From Thiomonas sp. X19 (GTDB lineage Bacteria > Pseudomonadota > Gammaproteobacteria > Burkholderiales > Burkholderiaceae_C): a stretch of 64,000 bases of DNA. Of this stretch, positions 34,021 through 42,897 are shown piece by piece. The first letter of the stretch is position 1; every line of letters starts with the position of its first letter. The stretch spans positions 4,495,944 through 4,559,943 of the forward strand of contig NZ_LT605203.1 of the NCBI RefSeq assembly GCF_900089495.1. The letters run 5' to 3'. A program made the position numbers and the translations under genes. The notes under the pieces were generated by a model. The model was not told the origin of the DNA, did not search any database, and saw nothing but the letters and a program-made list of their open reading frames with translations.

Positions 34021-34621
34021 AGAGCCTGTCAGTTGCATGCATGCGCCGAAGCGCGGCTGCATAGCGCGGCATGACCGCGGCCATCATGGATTCCCCCTGC
34101 GGGGGACGTTCCGTGTTGAACACGTAACGCGGGAAGTCGAGCGGCTTCTGAACGGTCCAGATCCTTTCGTGATCCCCAGGAGGAAAAATTTGGGCAGGTG
34201 TCCCCACAGCGACCCAGCCGATGGGGACGGTTGCGTGAGCGGCAAGCTCCGTGCGGATATGCACCACGGCGTGGATTCGCACTTCACTGCCGCGCCGGAG
34301 AATGGCGCCATTGAAAACGGCCGCACCAGTTGCTATGAACACCTCATCTTCCACTGAGCATCCGACGAGGTAGGCGTGCGGCCCCACGAGAACGCAGCTT
34401 CCAATCTGCGTTACGTGCCCCGGCACGCCGCGAATAACCGCAGTGTCCATGATTACGCAGTTGTCGCCGATGCGAATCGGTCCGCCTTCAGAGATGAGTA
34501 CAGCGCCGTGGCCAATGGAGCAATTCGCTCCGATGTGCACGTCGCCTGAGATGACAGCGGTAGATGCGACCCTGGCGCTTGGGTCAACGAATGGATGATC
34601 TTGATCGTTTTGAATCCACAT
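34007..34621 (-). CDS. Hexapeptide-repeat (gamma-carbonic-anhydrase-like) protein
   Basis: 204 aa, starting at the ATG at 34621 because GGAG lies six bases upstream (GGAGACTCATATG). ATGs further upstream lack a ribosome site. Left-handed beta-helix repeats run from about 15 to 135 (ISGDVHIGANCSIGHGAVL, IRIGDNCVIMDTAVI, VFIATGAAVFNGAIL). It resembles PaaY/gamma-carbonic anhydrase or acyltransferase trimers, and His residues occur near the helix, but the zinc triad cannot be assigned by eye. It is the first gene of the operon with the MarR regulator. Confidence 0.75.
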   Translation of the reverse strand: MWIQNDQDHPFVDPSARVASTAVISGDVHIGANCSIGHGAVLISEGGPIRIGDNCVIMDTAVIRGVPGHVTQIGSCVLVGPHAYLVGCSVEDEVFIATGAAVFNGAILRRGSEVRIHAVVHIRTELAAHATVPIGWVAVGTPAQIFPPGDHERIWTVQKPLDFPRYVFNTERPPQGESMMAAVMPRYAAALRRMHATDRLYEQA

Positions 34622-35149
34622 ATGAGTCTCCATATTGCATGCAGCATGCATGAATGATAGATGGGCAAGAGCATCATTGCCAAGCGTTCGAGGCACCGAA
34701 CGTCGGGGCGCGACGCCCGCAGACTATCGGTAACGGGCGCGTTGGATGGAATGCAGACGATGCCCGCTCGCTGACGTATAGCAGTCAGCGTACTGAGGAT
34801 GGGCGACGGCCGCATCGGTCCAGCTACTGTCACTCACGAACTCCGTCTGTAGCTCCACTCCGGCACCGGCCGCCGGGTATTGCTACGCGGCTTGCAATCG
34901 TCGCTAGCTGCCGCCGAGTAGAGAGCGCGCAAGCTGCCATGCGTTTTCCTGGCTCTCGCCAATACGGCGCAGCGCGTAGGGCCACCAGTCGCTGCCGAAT
35001 GAGACGTAGAGGCTACTGCATTGGAGTTCGGACTGAGGATTGCAAGACAAACGCGCCGAGGACGAGCTGCGACCCCGGGGCTCCTTGAGCGGTCCCGATC
35101 AACGCTCAGACATGTCTGCGGTCCAGGAGAGGGCTGGACTGGATCAGGT
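34622..35149. other. Intergenic region, no gene recognised
   Basis: About 530 bases lie between the hexapeptide gene and the FMN reductase gene. Overlapping open frames exist on both strands, but none shows a family resemblance or ribosome site. It probably contains the promoter of the hexapeptide/MarR operon near 34640-34700. Confidence 0.4.
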
Positions 35150-35719
35150 TCATCGTGTCTTGCCCGAGGGGCCGGGCCATTCTGGTGAGAGCAGGTAAAC
35201 CCTCAAGGCTTCGCCAATGTGGCGGATCGACTCCGCGACCTCACCGGAATTCACCATGGCGTCCTCAGTCACACATGCGCCAAGCAGGGCTATGTCGCGC
35301 GATGCGCCCTCGACCATCACGGCTGACATGGTTAGAAGCGTCTCACGCAGCGCATCGTAAGCATGATGGGCCCTGGGGGAGGTGTTGACCAGGGCCACGG
35401 GTTTGCCCACGAACCCTTCGTCACTGACCAGCCAATCCAAGGCGTTTTTCATGATGCCCGATACACCATGAGCGTATTCGGGGCTGGCGATCAACAGAGC
35501 ATCTGCCTGTCGAACCGACTGCCGCAGGTGTCGAACCGAGGGAGGCGGATCGATCTCTCGATCCGGGTTGAACAGGGGGAGGTCGCCCAAGCCCGGATAG
35601 ACCGATATCGACAGATCGGCAGGTGCCAGGCGAGCTGCTGCGCGGCAGAACGCGGCATTGATCGAAGCCGCGCGCAGGCTTCCGGCCATGGCCAGGACGC
35701 GCATGAGATCAGGGGGCAT
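35150..35719 (-). CDS. NADPH-dependent FMN reductase (azoreductase/ChrR-like)
   Basis: 189 aa flavodoxin-like fold. The FMN phosphate loop is GSLRAASINAAFCRAA, and the central signature is ASPEYAHGVSGIMKNALDWLVS. Family members reduce FMN, quinones, azo dyes or chromate with NAD(P)H in the cytoplasm. The gene stands alone with a gap of 180 bases on the upstream ABC permease side. Confidence 0.85.
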   Translation of the reverse strand: MPPDLMRVLAMAGSLRAASINAAFCRAAARLAPADLSISVYPGLGDLPLFNPDREIDPPPSVRHLRQSVRQADALLIASPEYAHGVSGIMKNALDWLVSDEGFVGKPVALVNTSPRAHHAYDALRETLLTMSAVMVEGASRDIALLGACVTEDAMVNSGEVAESIRHIGEALRVYLLSPEWPGPSGKTR

Positions 35720-35899
35720 GCCGGGATTCTACGGTGGTGTTCATCACGTGGGGCGGTACGGACTATCGGAGCGATGGCGCATTCGGTGCGACCAGTTGAC
35801 GCTGCGACAGTCCGTTATCACTTGAACGGGCAGGAGCGATGTTGCAAACAACAAGTCGGTGGATTTTCCCTACTGCTTCGGTCGAAGATCAAAGGCGCT

Positions 35900-37558
35900 C
35901 TATTTTGCAGACGCAGGCGCCTCCGCGGAACGGGTCTTGGACAAACCTTGAACCACGCCGCGCACCGCGATGAGCACAAGCAGCGTCGACGCAATGCCCA
36001 CGACCGCCAAGGCCATGCCGTCGTTGACATTCCCCTGATCGAACTGCGCATAGACATAGGTCGAGATCACCTGAGTGCCAGGCGGCTGTAACAGGATCGA
36101 TGCGGCAAGTTCGCGCATGCAGAACGCAAACAGAACCGCGCCGCCTGCGAGAACATGCGGCCATGCCAGCGGCAGATGGATCTGAGTCAGCACACGGGGT
36201 GGTCGCGCGCCGTGCACGCTCGCTGCCTGGCTCAGCCCGACCGGAACCTGCTGCAAACCACTCGCGGCATAGCGCAGTGCGTAGGGGAGCGTGAGCGCCA
36301 GATAGGCCAGGCCGATGATGGGCACATGACCATAGATCGGCAGCGGGTTGCCCGGAGCGTTCCAGAACAGAATCAGCCCAGTCGCCATCACCACGCCGGG
36401 AATCGCCTGTGGCGCATAGCCCAGCACCTCCAGGAATCTTCGGGTGCGCTCAGGAAGCCGCTGAAGGATGAACAGGCCGGTCACCGCCACCGCCATACCT
36501 GCCACGCTCGTACCGACGGACAGCCCGATGCTGGTTTGCAAGGCCGCGAGCCCGCCATCGCCCGGTGTGAGCACCTGCGCAAAATGCTTCCAGGTCCAAT
36601 TGCCTGAAGCCAAACCGTTGGTGACGGCCTTCTGCAGGGCCGTTACCCCGATGGCCGCCAGCGGCAGCCCTGTGGCGATGACGGCGAACAGCAGCGGCGG
36701 CAAGGCGCACCAGCGCCGCGTCTTCACCGCGCGCCTTTGTGCCGACGTCGCGGTCATCCGGGTCAGGGGCAAGGCGAGCAGCCAGATCATCAGGGCCAGT
36801 GTGCCAAGGAGCAAACCGATGCCCGCAGCCCGAGGCAGGTTGACCGGCCAGACGTCGAGCGCCTGCTCCACCGCCACACTGAGCACCTGAACGCCCGCCA
36901 TATCACCGAGCACCTTAGGCACGCCAAATTCTTCAGTGCTGGCGAGGAACACCAGCAAGGTCGCGGCCAACAACGCAGGAGCCACTCCTGGTCGATAGGC
37001 CATCCAGCGCGCACGCAGTGGCGATGCGCCATGAACCTGGGCCGTCTCGATGAGGCGATGATCGACGCCACGAAGCGCCGCGCTGGCCATGACATAGACC
37101 AGCGGCGTCAAGTGCAGGGCCATGACGATCGCCATGCCAGGCAGGGCGTACAGCAGCTTGGCAAGCGCCAGTCCACCATGACCGAGAACCTGGTTCCACA
37201 GGCCCACCGGCCCTGCGATCAGCGACCACGCCACCGCGGTGAGGTAGGGCGGCATGAGGAAGGAGCCGAGGAGCAGCGGCTCGAGCCCTTGTTGCCAGCG
37301 GACCGGCGTCGCCTCCACCAGTCCTGCAAGCAGGGCACCGGCGATCAGCGACAACCCCGCAGTGAGCGCGGCCAGTTTGAGGGTAGTGAGCAGGTTGGCG
37401 AAAAGGCCATGACCCAGCAGGACATGCCAGCTCTGTCCGTGCGTGAGCGGGGTTGCCGCCTCGAAGAGCAGAGCCGCAACGGGGGCTAGGATCAGCAGGG
37501 CAAACGCGCCGAGCAGCAAGATCTCCCCGGTTCGGCGAAACGATCGTCCGCTCTGCAT
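35900..37558 (-). CDS. Iron(III)-type ABC transporter permease (FbpB-like, fused double unit)
   Basis: 552 aa with about 12 TM segments and two copies of the permease cytoplasmic loop (ALRGVDHRLIETAQVHGASPLRARWM and QQVPVGLSQAASVHGARPPRVLTQIHLPLAWP). This is the fused arrangement of FbpB/ThiP-type permeases. It follows the binding-protein gene with no gap (stop and start adjacent at 37558/37559). It would form the inner-membrane channel for Fe3+ or a related ligand. Confidence 0.85.
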   Translation of the reverse strand: MQSGRSFRRTGEILLLGAFALLILAPVAALLFEAATPLTHGQSWHVLLGHGLFANLLTTLKLAALTAGLSLIAGALLAGLVEATPVRWQQGLEPLLLGSFLMPPYLTAVAWSLIAGPVGLWNQVLGHGGLALAKLLYALPGMAIVMALHLTPLVYVMASAALRGVDHRLIETAQVHGASPLRARWMAYRPGVAPALLAATLLVFLASTEEFGVPKVLGDMAGVQVLSVAVEQALDVWPVNLPRAAGIGLLLGTLALMIWLLALPLTRMTATSAQRRAVKTRRWCALPPLLFAVIATGLPLAAIGVTALQKAVTNGLASGNWTWKHFAQVLTPGDGGLAALQTSIGLSVGTSVAGMAVAVTGLFILQRLPERTRRFLEVLGYAPQAIPGVVMATGLILFWNAPGNPLPIYGHVPIIGLAYLALTLPYALRYAASGLQQVPVGLSQAASVHGARPPRVLTQIHLPLAWPHVLAGGAVLFAFCMRELAASILLQPPGTQVISTYVYAQFDQGNVNDGMALAVVGIASTLLVLIAVRGVVQGLSKTRSAEAPASAK

Positions 37559-38545
37559 TCACCGGCCAAGAATCTGATGACTGAACCGGGCCAGAACGGT
37601 CTTGCGTTGCTGCGTCAATGCGGCCCAGTCCACCGGCAGTACATGGGACAGGGCCGAATCGGGCCAGACCGTCGCGGGCGGCACACTGGAGACTGCGGGG
37701 AGCAGCAGCGCCTTCGCCACATCGGTCTGGCCCGCAGGGGACATCGCGAAGTCGACGAAGCGCTCTGCCGCCGCTGCTTGGTGGCTGCTCTTCATGACGA
37801 TTATTGGTCGGGGAATGAGGAGCACCCCGCTGCTGGGAATGATGAGATCAAGACTGTTGCCCGCGAGCTTGGCCTTGAGGGCGGTATGGCCGACCGCTGC
37901 CACCATGACGCTGCGCTCACCCATTTCCACCGGGCGCAAGGCGCTGGCATTGGGGCCGGGCCAGATGCAACCATTGGCTATGAGGGCATCGAGCCAGGCC
38001 CAGCCTTTTTGGCCCTCATGCGCGGCGTAGGCGATGACAAAGTCAGAGGCGGTGCCCGAGAGCGTGGGGTCGGGCATGGTGAGCTGGCCCTTCCATTTCG
38101 CGTTGGTGAGATCGGACCAATCCTGCGGCGCCTGTTTGTCACCGACCAGATGCGTATTGACGACCAGACCGACGACATCGGCGCCAACCGGCAGGAAGGG
38201 GCCGGGCGCATTCACCTGGTGACGCAGGGTCTTGAGGATCGCGTCGGGCCGGTACGGCAGCACCAGACCTTGATTGGCCAAGGCGAGTCCCGCCGTCCAG
38301 TCCGCGAGAATGACCACATCCGCGTGAGGCTGGGCAGCTTCAGCAGCCAATCGCGCCATGATCTTCCCGGTACTGGCGGTGTAAAGATCCACATGCTGAC
38401 CACTTTGTTTGGCATATCCAGCAGCCAGCGCTTTGGCCAGGGAGGCGGGAGCGCTGCTGTAGACCACAAGGTCGGCGGCGTTCGCCATACGGGCGCACAA
38501 CGCAGCGAGGACGAGGGAGAAGGCAAAAAGGAGTTTGTGTTTCAT
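37559..38545 (-). CDS. Periplasmic ABC solute-binding protein (FbpA/FutA-like)
   Basis: 328 aa with a signal peptide (MKHKLLFAFSLVLAALCARMANA). The mature start ADLVVYSSAPASLAKAL and the segments PHADVVILAD, DWSDLTNAKWKGQLTMPDP and GTASDFV are typical of the iron/2-aminoethylphosphonate/thiamine binding class. A Tyr pair for Fe3+ coordination was not identified, so the ligand is uncertain. The usual upstream gene, the ATPase, is separated from it by an IS630 element inserted only eight bases before this start codon, and no Shine-Dalgarno is visible. Confidence 0.83.
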   Translation of the reverse strand: MKHKLLFAFSLVLAALCARMANAADLVVYSSAPASLAKALAAGYAKQSGQHVDLYTASTGKIMARLAAEAAQPHADVVILADWTAGLALANQGLVLPYRPDAILKTLRHQVNAPGPFLPVGADVVGLVVNTHLVGDKQAPQDWSDLTNAKWKGQLTMPDPTLSGTASDFVIAYAAHEGQKGWAWLDALIANGCIWPGPNASALRPVEMGERSVMVAAVGHTALKAKLAGNSLDLIIPSSGVLLIPRPIIVMKSSHQAAAAERFVDFAMSPAGQTDVAKALLLPAVSSVPPATVWPDSALSHVLPVDWAALTQQRKTVLARFSHQILGR

Positions 38546-38552
38546 GGCTGAC

Positions 38553-39669
38553 TATAGATAAGGCCCAATAAAATATGAACTCTCAGCAAGTTTTTTGATC
38601 CATTGATGGTGGAAAAAGAAAACGCAAGAAAGCAAACACTGGAGCAACTTCACGAGCGACGCAAGCAAGTCGTGAGGTTGCACAAGCGGGGCGTCAAGAT
38701 CATGCAGATCGTGGACATGACGGGGCTGAGTTACCCGCCCGTTCGAGCGGCCATCGACTTGTACGAGGCCGGCGGCTGGAGCGCCATCCGACCGACTCGG
38801 CGGGGACGCGCCAGAGGCGACGGTCGGGTGCTCAGTCAAGCGCAAGAAGAGACGATCCAGCGCATGATCATTGACACACGTCCCGAGCAACTCAAGATGG
38901 ACTTCCATCTGTGGAGCCGCGCTGCGGTGATGCAACTCATTGAACAAGAGTTTGACATCAAACTACAGGTGCGCAGCGTTGGAAAGTACCTCACCCGCTG
39001 GGGCTTTACGCCGCAAAAGCCCATCAAGCGAGCCTATGAGCAAAGCCCTGCGGCGGTGCAGGCTTGGCTGGAGGGGGAATACCCCGCCATCGAGCAGCGC
39101 GCCAGGGCTGAGGGCGCGGAAATTCACTGGGGAGACGAAACCGCGCTGGTCAACACAGACGTGCGCGGCAGAAGCTTTGCCCCTGCGGGCAAAACCCCGG
39201 TGGCGATGGCGGTGGGCGGGACGCGCCAGAAGCTCTCGATGATCGCCACGGTCACGAACCAGGGCAAGACCCGCTGGATGATCATCGACGAGACGTTTGA
39301 CGCCGACAAGCTGATCGAGTTCTTGCAGGCGTTGATCAAGGATGCAGGCAGGAAGGTGTTCCTGATTCTGGACAACCTGAGGGTGCATCACAGCAAGTTG
39401 GTGAAGGCGTGGGTCGCCTTGCACAACGCGCAGATCGAGCTGTTTTACCTGCCCAGTTACAGCCCCCAACTCAACCCTGAGGAGAGGCTCAACGCCGATC
39501 TCAAACAGGAAATGGGCAAACGCGTGCCGGTGCGAACCAAGGCCAAATTACGCGAAGCTGCGAACGACCATATGGCGATGCTGGAACAAAACCCGCAGCG
39601 TGTGATGAGCTACTTCCAGGACCGGCGCGTTCGCTACGCAGCTTAATACTTCACAGGGCCGGAGCAATA
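38553..39669 (+). mobile_element. IS630-family insertion sequence (about 1.12 kb)
   Basis: Imperfect inverted ends share the pattern TAT-G-T--GGCCC--T-AA-TAT (left from 38553; right, complementary, to 39669) and are flanked by TA, the usual IS630 target. It carries one transposase gene. It is inserted between the ATPase and the binding-protein genes of an ABC transporter operon, in the opposite orientation. Ends are approximate to a few bases. Confidence 0.7.
38603..39646 (+). CDS. IS630-family transposase
   Basis: 347 aa. An N-terminal helix-turn-helix (QVVRLHKRGVKIMQIVDMTGLSY, RRGRARGDGR) is followed by the DDE catalytic domain with Asp in HWGDETALVNTD, Asp in FLILDNLRVHHS and Glu in YSPQLNPEERLNADLK. 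The gene is intact, so the element may be active. The ATG at 38606 is an equally good start. Confidence 0.92.
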   Translation: MMVEKENARKQTLEQLHERRKQVVRLHKRGVKIMQIVDMTGLSYPPVRAAIDLYEAGGWSAIRPTRRGRARGDGRVLSQAQEETIQRMIIDTRPEQLKMDFHLWSRAAVMQLIEQEFDIKLQVRSVGKYLTRWGFTPQKPIKRAYEQSPAAVQAWLEGEYPAIEQRARAEGAEIHWGDETALVNTDVRGRSFAPAGKTPVAMAVGGTRQKLSMIATVTNQGKTRWMIIDETFDADKLIEFLQALIKDAGRKVFLILDNLRVHHSKLVKAWVALHNAQIELFYLPSYSPQLNPEERLNADLKQEMGKRVPVRTKAKLREAANDHMAMLEQNPQRVMSYFQDRRVRYAA

Positions 39670-39688
39670 ATGAGAAAGGACGAAAGGC

Positions 39689-40750
39689 TCAGGCGGGATG
39701 GTTGTCGGCGGGGAGGAGCCAGCAGTGCTCCGAAACGAGGTCGATGGACACCGCATCCTGGGACAGATCGTGCGGGCTGGTGCCCTGGATGCGATCGCCG
39801 TTGGGGTGTTCGACTTCAACGTGGAAGAGCCCAGCTTCAAAGCGGCGCTTGTGCACCCGCCAGGCGCCCGCTTGGGCGTGGATGCGAACCGCCTCAGGAC
39901 GAAGCAGCAGGCGCGCAGGCCCGGTTCGGAGCGAGGAGTGGGCGGGGGCTTGCCAAGCCCTGCCGTCGAAGGTGAATCGAGCGAGATCGTTCTGCTCAAG
40001 GAAATCGACGTTGACCGGCACGCTGCGAAAACTGCCGGTCAGTCCGGCCACGACCTCACTGGACGGCTCACGGTACACCGTCGCTGGCGTGCTCCATTGC
40101 ACGATGCGTCCCTGCTCGAGAACGGCCACATGCCGTCCGAGGGCGAACGCCTCGGAGGGGTCGTGCGTGACGTGAAGCGCGGTCGTGCGGGTTTCGCCGA
40201 ACAGGGTCTGCAGATAGCTCTGCAATTCTTCTCGGGTCGGGCCGTCGACTGCAGATAGAGGTTCGTCGAGCAACACCAAGCTGGGCTTAGCCACCAGCGC
40301 GCGGCAAATGGCCACACGTTGCCTTTGGCCTCCAGATAAGGTGGCGGGCTTGCGTCGGCCATACCCGGCCAGACCCACGCGATCCAGCAATTCCTCGGCC
40401 CATCGGTGATCGGCCGGCAGTTTGCGTGCGCGCAAGGGGAACAGGATGTTGTCCATGACGTCGAGATGCGGCCAGAGATTGGCATCCTGAAACACCATGC
40501 CCAGACCGCGCTGGTGCGGCGGGCGGTCGATCGACTGGGTTGGATCGCAGACCGTTTCGCCATCGATTGCGATCTGCCCCGCATGGGGATGGACAAACCC
40601 CGCAACCGCCGCGAGCAGTGTGCTCTTGCCCGATCCGGATCGTCCCAGGAGACAGGCATAGTCGCCCGGCTCCAGATCGAACTGAATGTCACGCAGAACG
40701 GGCTGACCTCCGTAGTCCGCCTGCAGCCCACGGATGCGCAATGCTGTCAT
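39689..40750 (-). CDS. Iron-type ABC transporter ATPase (FbpC-like)
   Basis: 353 aa. Walker A GRSGSGKST lies at 36-44, the Q-loop in MVFQDANLWPHL, signature LSGGQRQR, Walker B LVLLDEPLSAVD and the switch His in LHVTHDPSEA. A C-terminal TOBE-like domain (about 240-353) follows, as in FbpC/PotA. It is the ATPase for the binding protein and permease encoded beyond the IS630 element. It lies 12 bases after the upstream porin gene, so the original operon order was porin, ATPase, binding protein, permease. Confidence 0.87.
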   Translation of the reverse strand: MTALRIRGLQADYGGQPVLRDIQFDLEPGDYACLLGRSGSGKSTLLAAVAGFVHPHAGQIAIDGETVCDPTQSIDRPPHQRGLGMVFQDANLWPHLDVMDNILFPLRARKLPADHRWAEELLDRVGLAGYGRRKPATLSGGQRQRVAICRALVAKPSLVLLDEPLSAVDGPTREELQSYLQTLFGETRTTALHVTHDPSEAFALGRHVAVLEQGRIVQWSTPATVYREPSSEVVAGLTGSFRSVPVNVDFLEQNDLARFTFDGRAWQAPAHSSLRTGPARLLLRPEAVRIHAQAGAWRVHKRRFEAGLFHVEVEHPNGDRIQGTSPHDLSQDAVSIDLVSEHCWLLPADNHPA

Positions 40751-40761
40751 GCCTGCTGCTC

Positions 40762-42081
40762 TCAGAATCGGTATTGCAGCATCAGGCGGTTGTAGACCAG
40801 CGAGCGATAGGCCGCAGAAGACGCCCCATTGCTGATCAACAAGCGCTCACGAATAGACAGCCCTTTGAGCTTGCCGCGCAGGGCATAGGTCGCATCCAAA
40901 TAGACGGCATGCGGATTGCCGCTGTAGGTTGTATGAAACTTCAACGCGGCCACCTTCAGCTTGAGCTGATGGTCGAGGAAGCTTCGGCTATACGCCAACT
41001 CGGTGGCATCTCCCGGTCCGTAGGCCAACAGGTCGACGTGCATGACTGCGGTATACATCGCCGAGGAATCGCGATAGGGCGAAACGATGGAACCTCCGCC
41101 AAAGGAATTGGCGTGATCTTCCAGCTTGTTGTAGGCCAAGGAGACATTGTTGCCCGAGAACTTGACGCCGCCGCGCAAGCCCCAGAGCGTGGAATCGACC
41201 GCTCCGCCTTTGCCAAACAGCGTTGCCTTGTACTTCTGAAACATCGAGCCGCCCGTCTGATGCATGAACTGCGCATCGACGTAGGGGGCGAAAGCGTCGT
41301 GGGCTTTGCCGAAAGCGTAGCCGCCATTCAGATAGGTGCTGCGCGCAAAGTCGGTGTAGTCATAGAACCAGGCCTCCCCATGAATGGGGCCAGAGTGATA
41401 GCGTGCGCCGATCACGCTGGTGCCGCTGGCTTCGGGAAGTACGGTTTTCTTAGGAAACACCGTGGTTGTGCCGTACAGCTCATCGTCTTCGTAGCCGTTG
41501 GGGTAGTAGAGGTTGTCGTGCGTGAAACCATCGGAGGTCCGGCTCTTGAAGGCGTTGATGCGCGTGGCCATCAACTGCAAACCTTTCATGGGCGCGATCG
41601 AGGCCCATACCCCCTGGAAGGTCTGGGGGATCATCCGGGAGTCCCGCGCCCCCATCCAGGGTGTGTTGATGATCTGACGCCCGGCGCGAATCAGTGCGCC
41701 GTCACGCGCGTATTGGACATAGGCCTGTCCGACCGTGGTCAGTGAGGACTTGGCGCCCATCAGTGTGGTCTCGTGCGCCTTGTCTCCAGCCGGGAAGGTT
41801 TCGATGGCATTGGCGTTGTAGACGCTCAGCCCGAGTCCGAAACCCCCGAGAAAGGGATCTGTGGTGATGTTGAGGCCTTCGCCTAGGGCCGAGGATCGCT
41901 GATCCGGCTTGGTCGGTGCGCCGTAGTTCTTGTTGAAACCATAGAGGCGCACAAATCCCGAAACATGAAAGAAGCTCGCTGGTGATGCGGCCTGGGACGG
42001 CGTTGGCAGGCTGAGTACCGAAGCGGCACTGAGGGCCAGAGCCAACAAGGGCTTGCGAAAGGTGAAGGGATGGGTCGTCAT
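40762..42081 (-). CDS. OprD-like outer membrane porin
   Basis: 439 aa from the ATG at 42081, which opens a signal peptide (FRKPLLALALSAASVLSLPTPSQA). The mature part alternates short beta strands with Tyr/Gly-rich loops and ends in LVYNRLMLQYRF, a C-terminal Phe as needed for BAM insertion. Segments such as GYEDDELYGTTTVF and LIRAGRQIINTPWMGARDSRMIPQTFQGV resemble the OprD family. Being first in the ABC operon, it probably admits the same substrate through the outer membrane. Confidence 0.78.
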   Translation of the reverse strand: MTTHPFTFRKPLLALALSAASVLSLPTPSQAASPASFFHVSGFVRLYGFNKNYGAPTKPDQRSSALGEGLNITTDPFLGGFGLGLSVYNANAIETFPAGDKAHETTLMGAKSSLTTVGQAYVQYARDGALIRAGRQIINTPWMGARDSRMIPQTFQGVWASIAPMKGLQLMATRINAFKSRTSDGFTHDNLYYPNGYEDDELYGTTTVFPKKTVLPEASGTSVIGARYHSGPIHGEAWFYDYTDFARSTYLNGGYAFGKAHDAFAPYVDAQFMHQTGGSMFQKYKATLFGKGGAVDSTLWGLRGGVKFSGNNVSLAYNKLEDHANSFGGGSIVSPYRDSSAMYTAVMHVDLLAYGPGDATELAYSRSFLDHQLKLKVAALKFHTTYSGNPHAVYLDATYALRGKLKGLSIRERLLISNGASSAAYRSLVYNRLMLQYRF

Positions 42082-42381
42082 TTCAGGGATGTTGGTGTTA
42101 TGAACCCGGCCGAGCATTCGTGGCTGACCGTAAAGGGTTTCATGCTACTGAACAGAAATGACGAAACGATGAAATTAATTTTTTGTCACTAAACGTTTCG
42201 CTCGGTTGCAGTTATGCCCGTTATTTTCACTCGTATAGTCCTCCAGCAGTTTCGGTGGAAGCGGGGTCACTTCAGCGGTGGCTCGATAGCACCGCTGATC
42301 GTTGGCGCCATGCGGTGGGTCGGCATCAGGGTGTCGTGGGCGTGGCGCTGAAGGCCGCCAGGAACAGCGGCAGCTATAGGA

Positions 42382-42801
42382 TCAAGGGCCGTTGGGGGCG
42401 GAACCCAAGTCCAAGGCCTGATAGTGTCTGTCCTGCGTGACGCCGCCGTAACCATAGGCGGTCGCACGACAGTCGATGACATGGATATTCGAATGCGGGT
42501 GCACATTGCCGATCCAGGTCGAGAGCGCTTGGAATGCCTCGCGCTGAAAGATGGCCTTCTCGTCCCGCGTATTGGTTTCGTCCGTGACGGTCACTTCCAG
42601 GCGGAAGGCATTGCGCCCCAACTCTTGCAGCGACTGATCTGCGATGAACCAATCGGCATGGGGGACGTAGCGCACGAGGACAGAGGTACGCCTCAGATCC
42701 TTGCGCAACAGTTTGCAGGCGAGTGCGCCAATCCTCTTGCTCAGATCGCGGCTCAGTTCAGGGTCAGGGCTTCCAGAAAGATGCAGGGTGATGAAGGGCA
42801 T
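42382..42801 (-). CDS. Tautomerase-superfamily protein
   Basis: 139 aa from the ATG at 42801. Removal of Met leaves Pro1 (MPFITLHLSGSPD), the catalytic base of the 4-oxalocrotonate tautomerase superfamily. It is about twice the size of the 62-aa enzymes and is closer to the long tautomerase-like group (AFQALSTWIGNVHPHSNIHV). The substrate is unknown. It diverges from the LysR gene at 42898, which is its likely regulator. Confidence 0.75.
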   Translation of the reverse strand: MPFITLHLSGSPDPELSRDLSKRIGALACKLLRKDLRRTSVLVRYVPHADWFIADQSLQELGRNAFRLEVTVTDETNTRDEKAIFQREAFQALSTWIGNVHPHSNIHVIDCRATAYGYGGVTQDRHYQALDLGSAPNGP

Positions 42802-42897
42802 GGGGCAGTTCCGAATCGTGAAGGGATGCCCGCAGGTTAGAAGGAATCCATTCACATCAAAAGCGGGAACTTATGATGGCATCCATCGGATAGGCCG

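Noticed and set aside
35118..35152. A TGAACCTGATCC string after the FMN reductase gene (minus strand) that recalls the TPP riboswitch core.
   Set aside because: It lies downstream of the stop codon, lacks the CTGAGA and other conserved helices, and precedes no thiamine gene.
42082..42200. A Fur-box-like AT-rich stretch upstream of the porin/iron ABC operon.
   Set aside because: AT-rich, but no good match to the GATAATGATAATCATTATC pattern could be found by eye.
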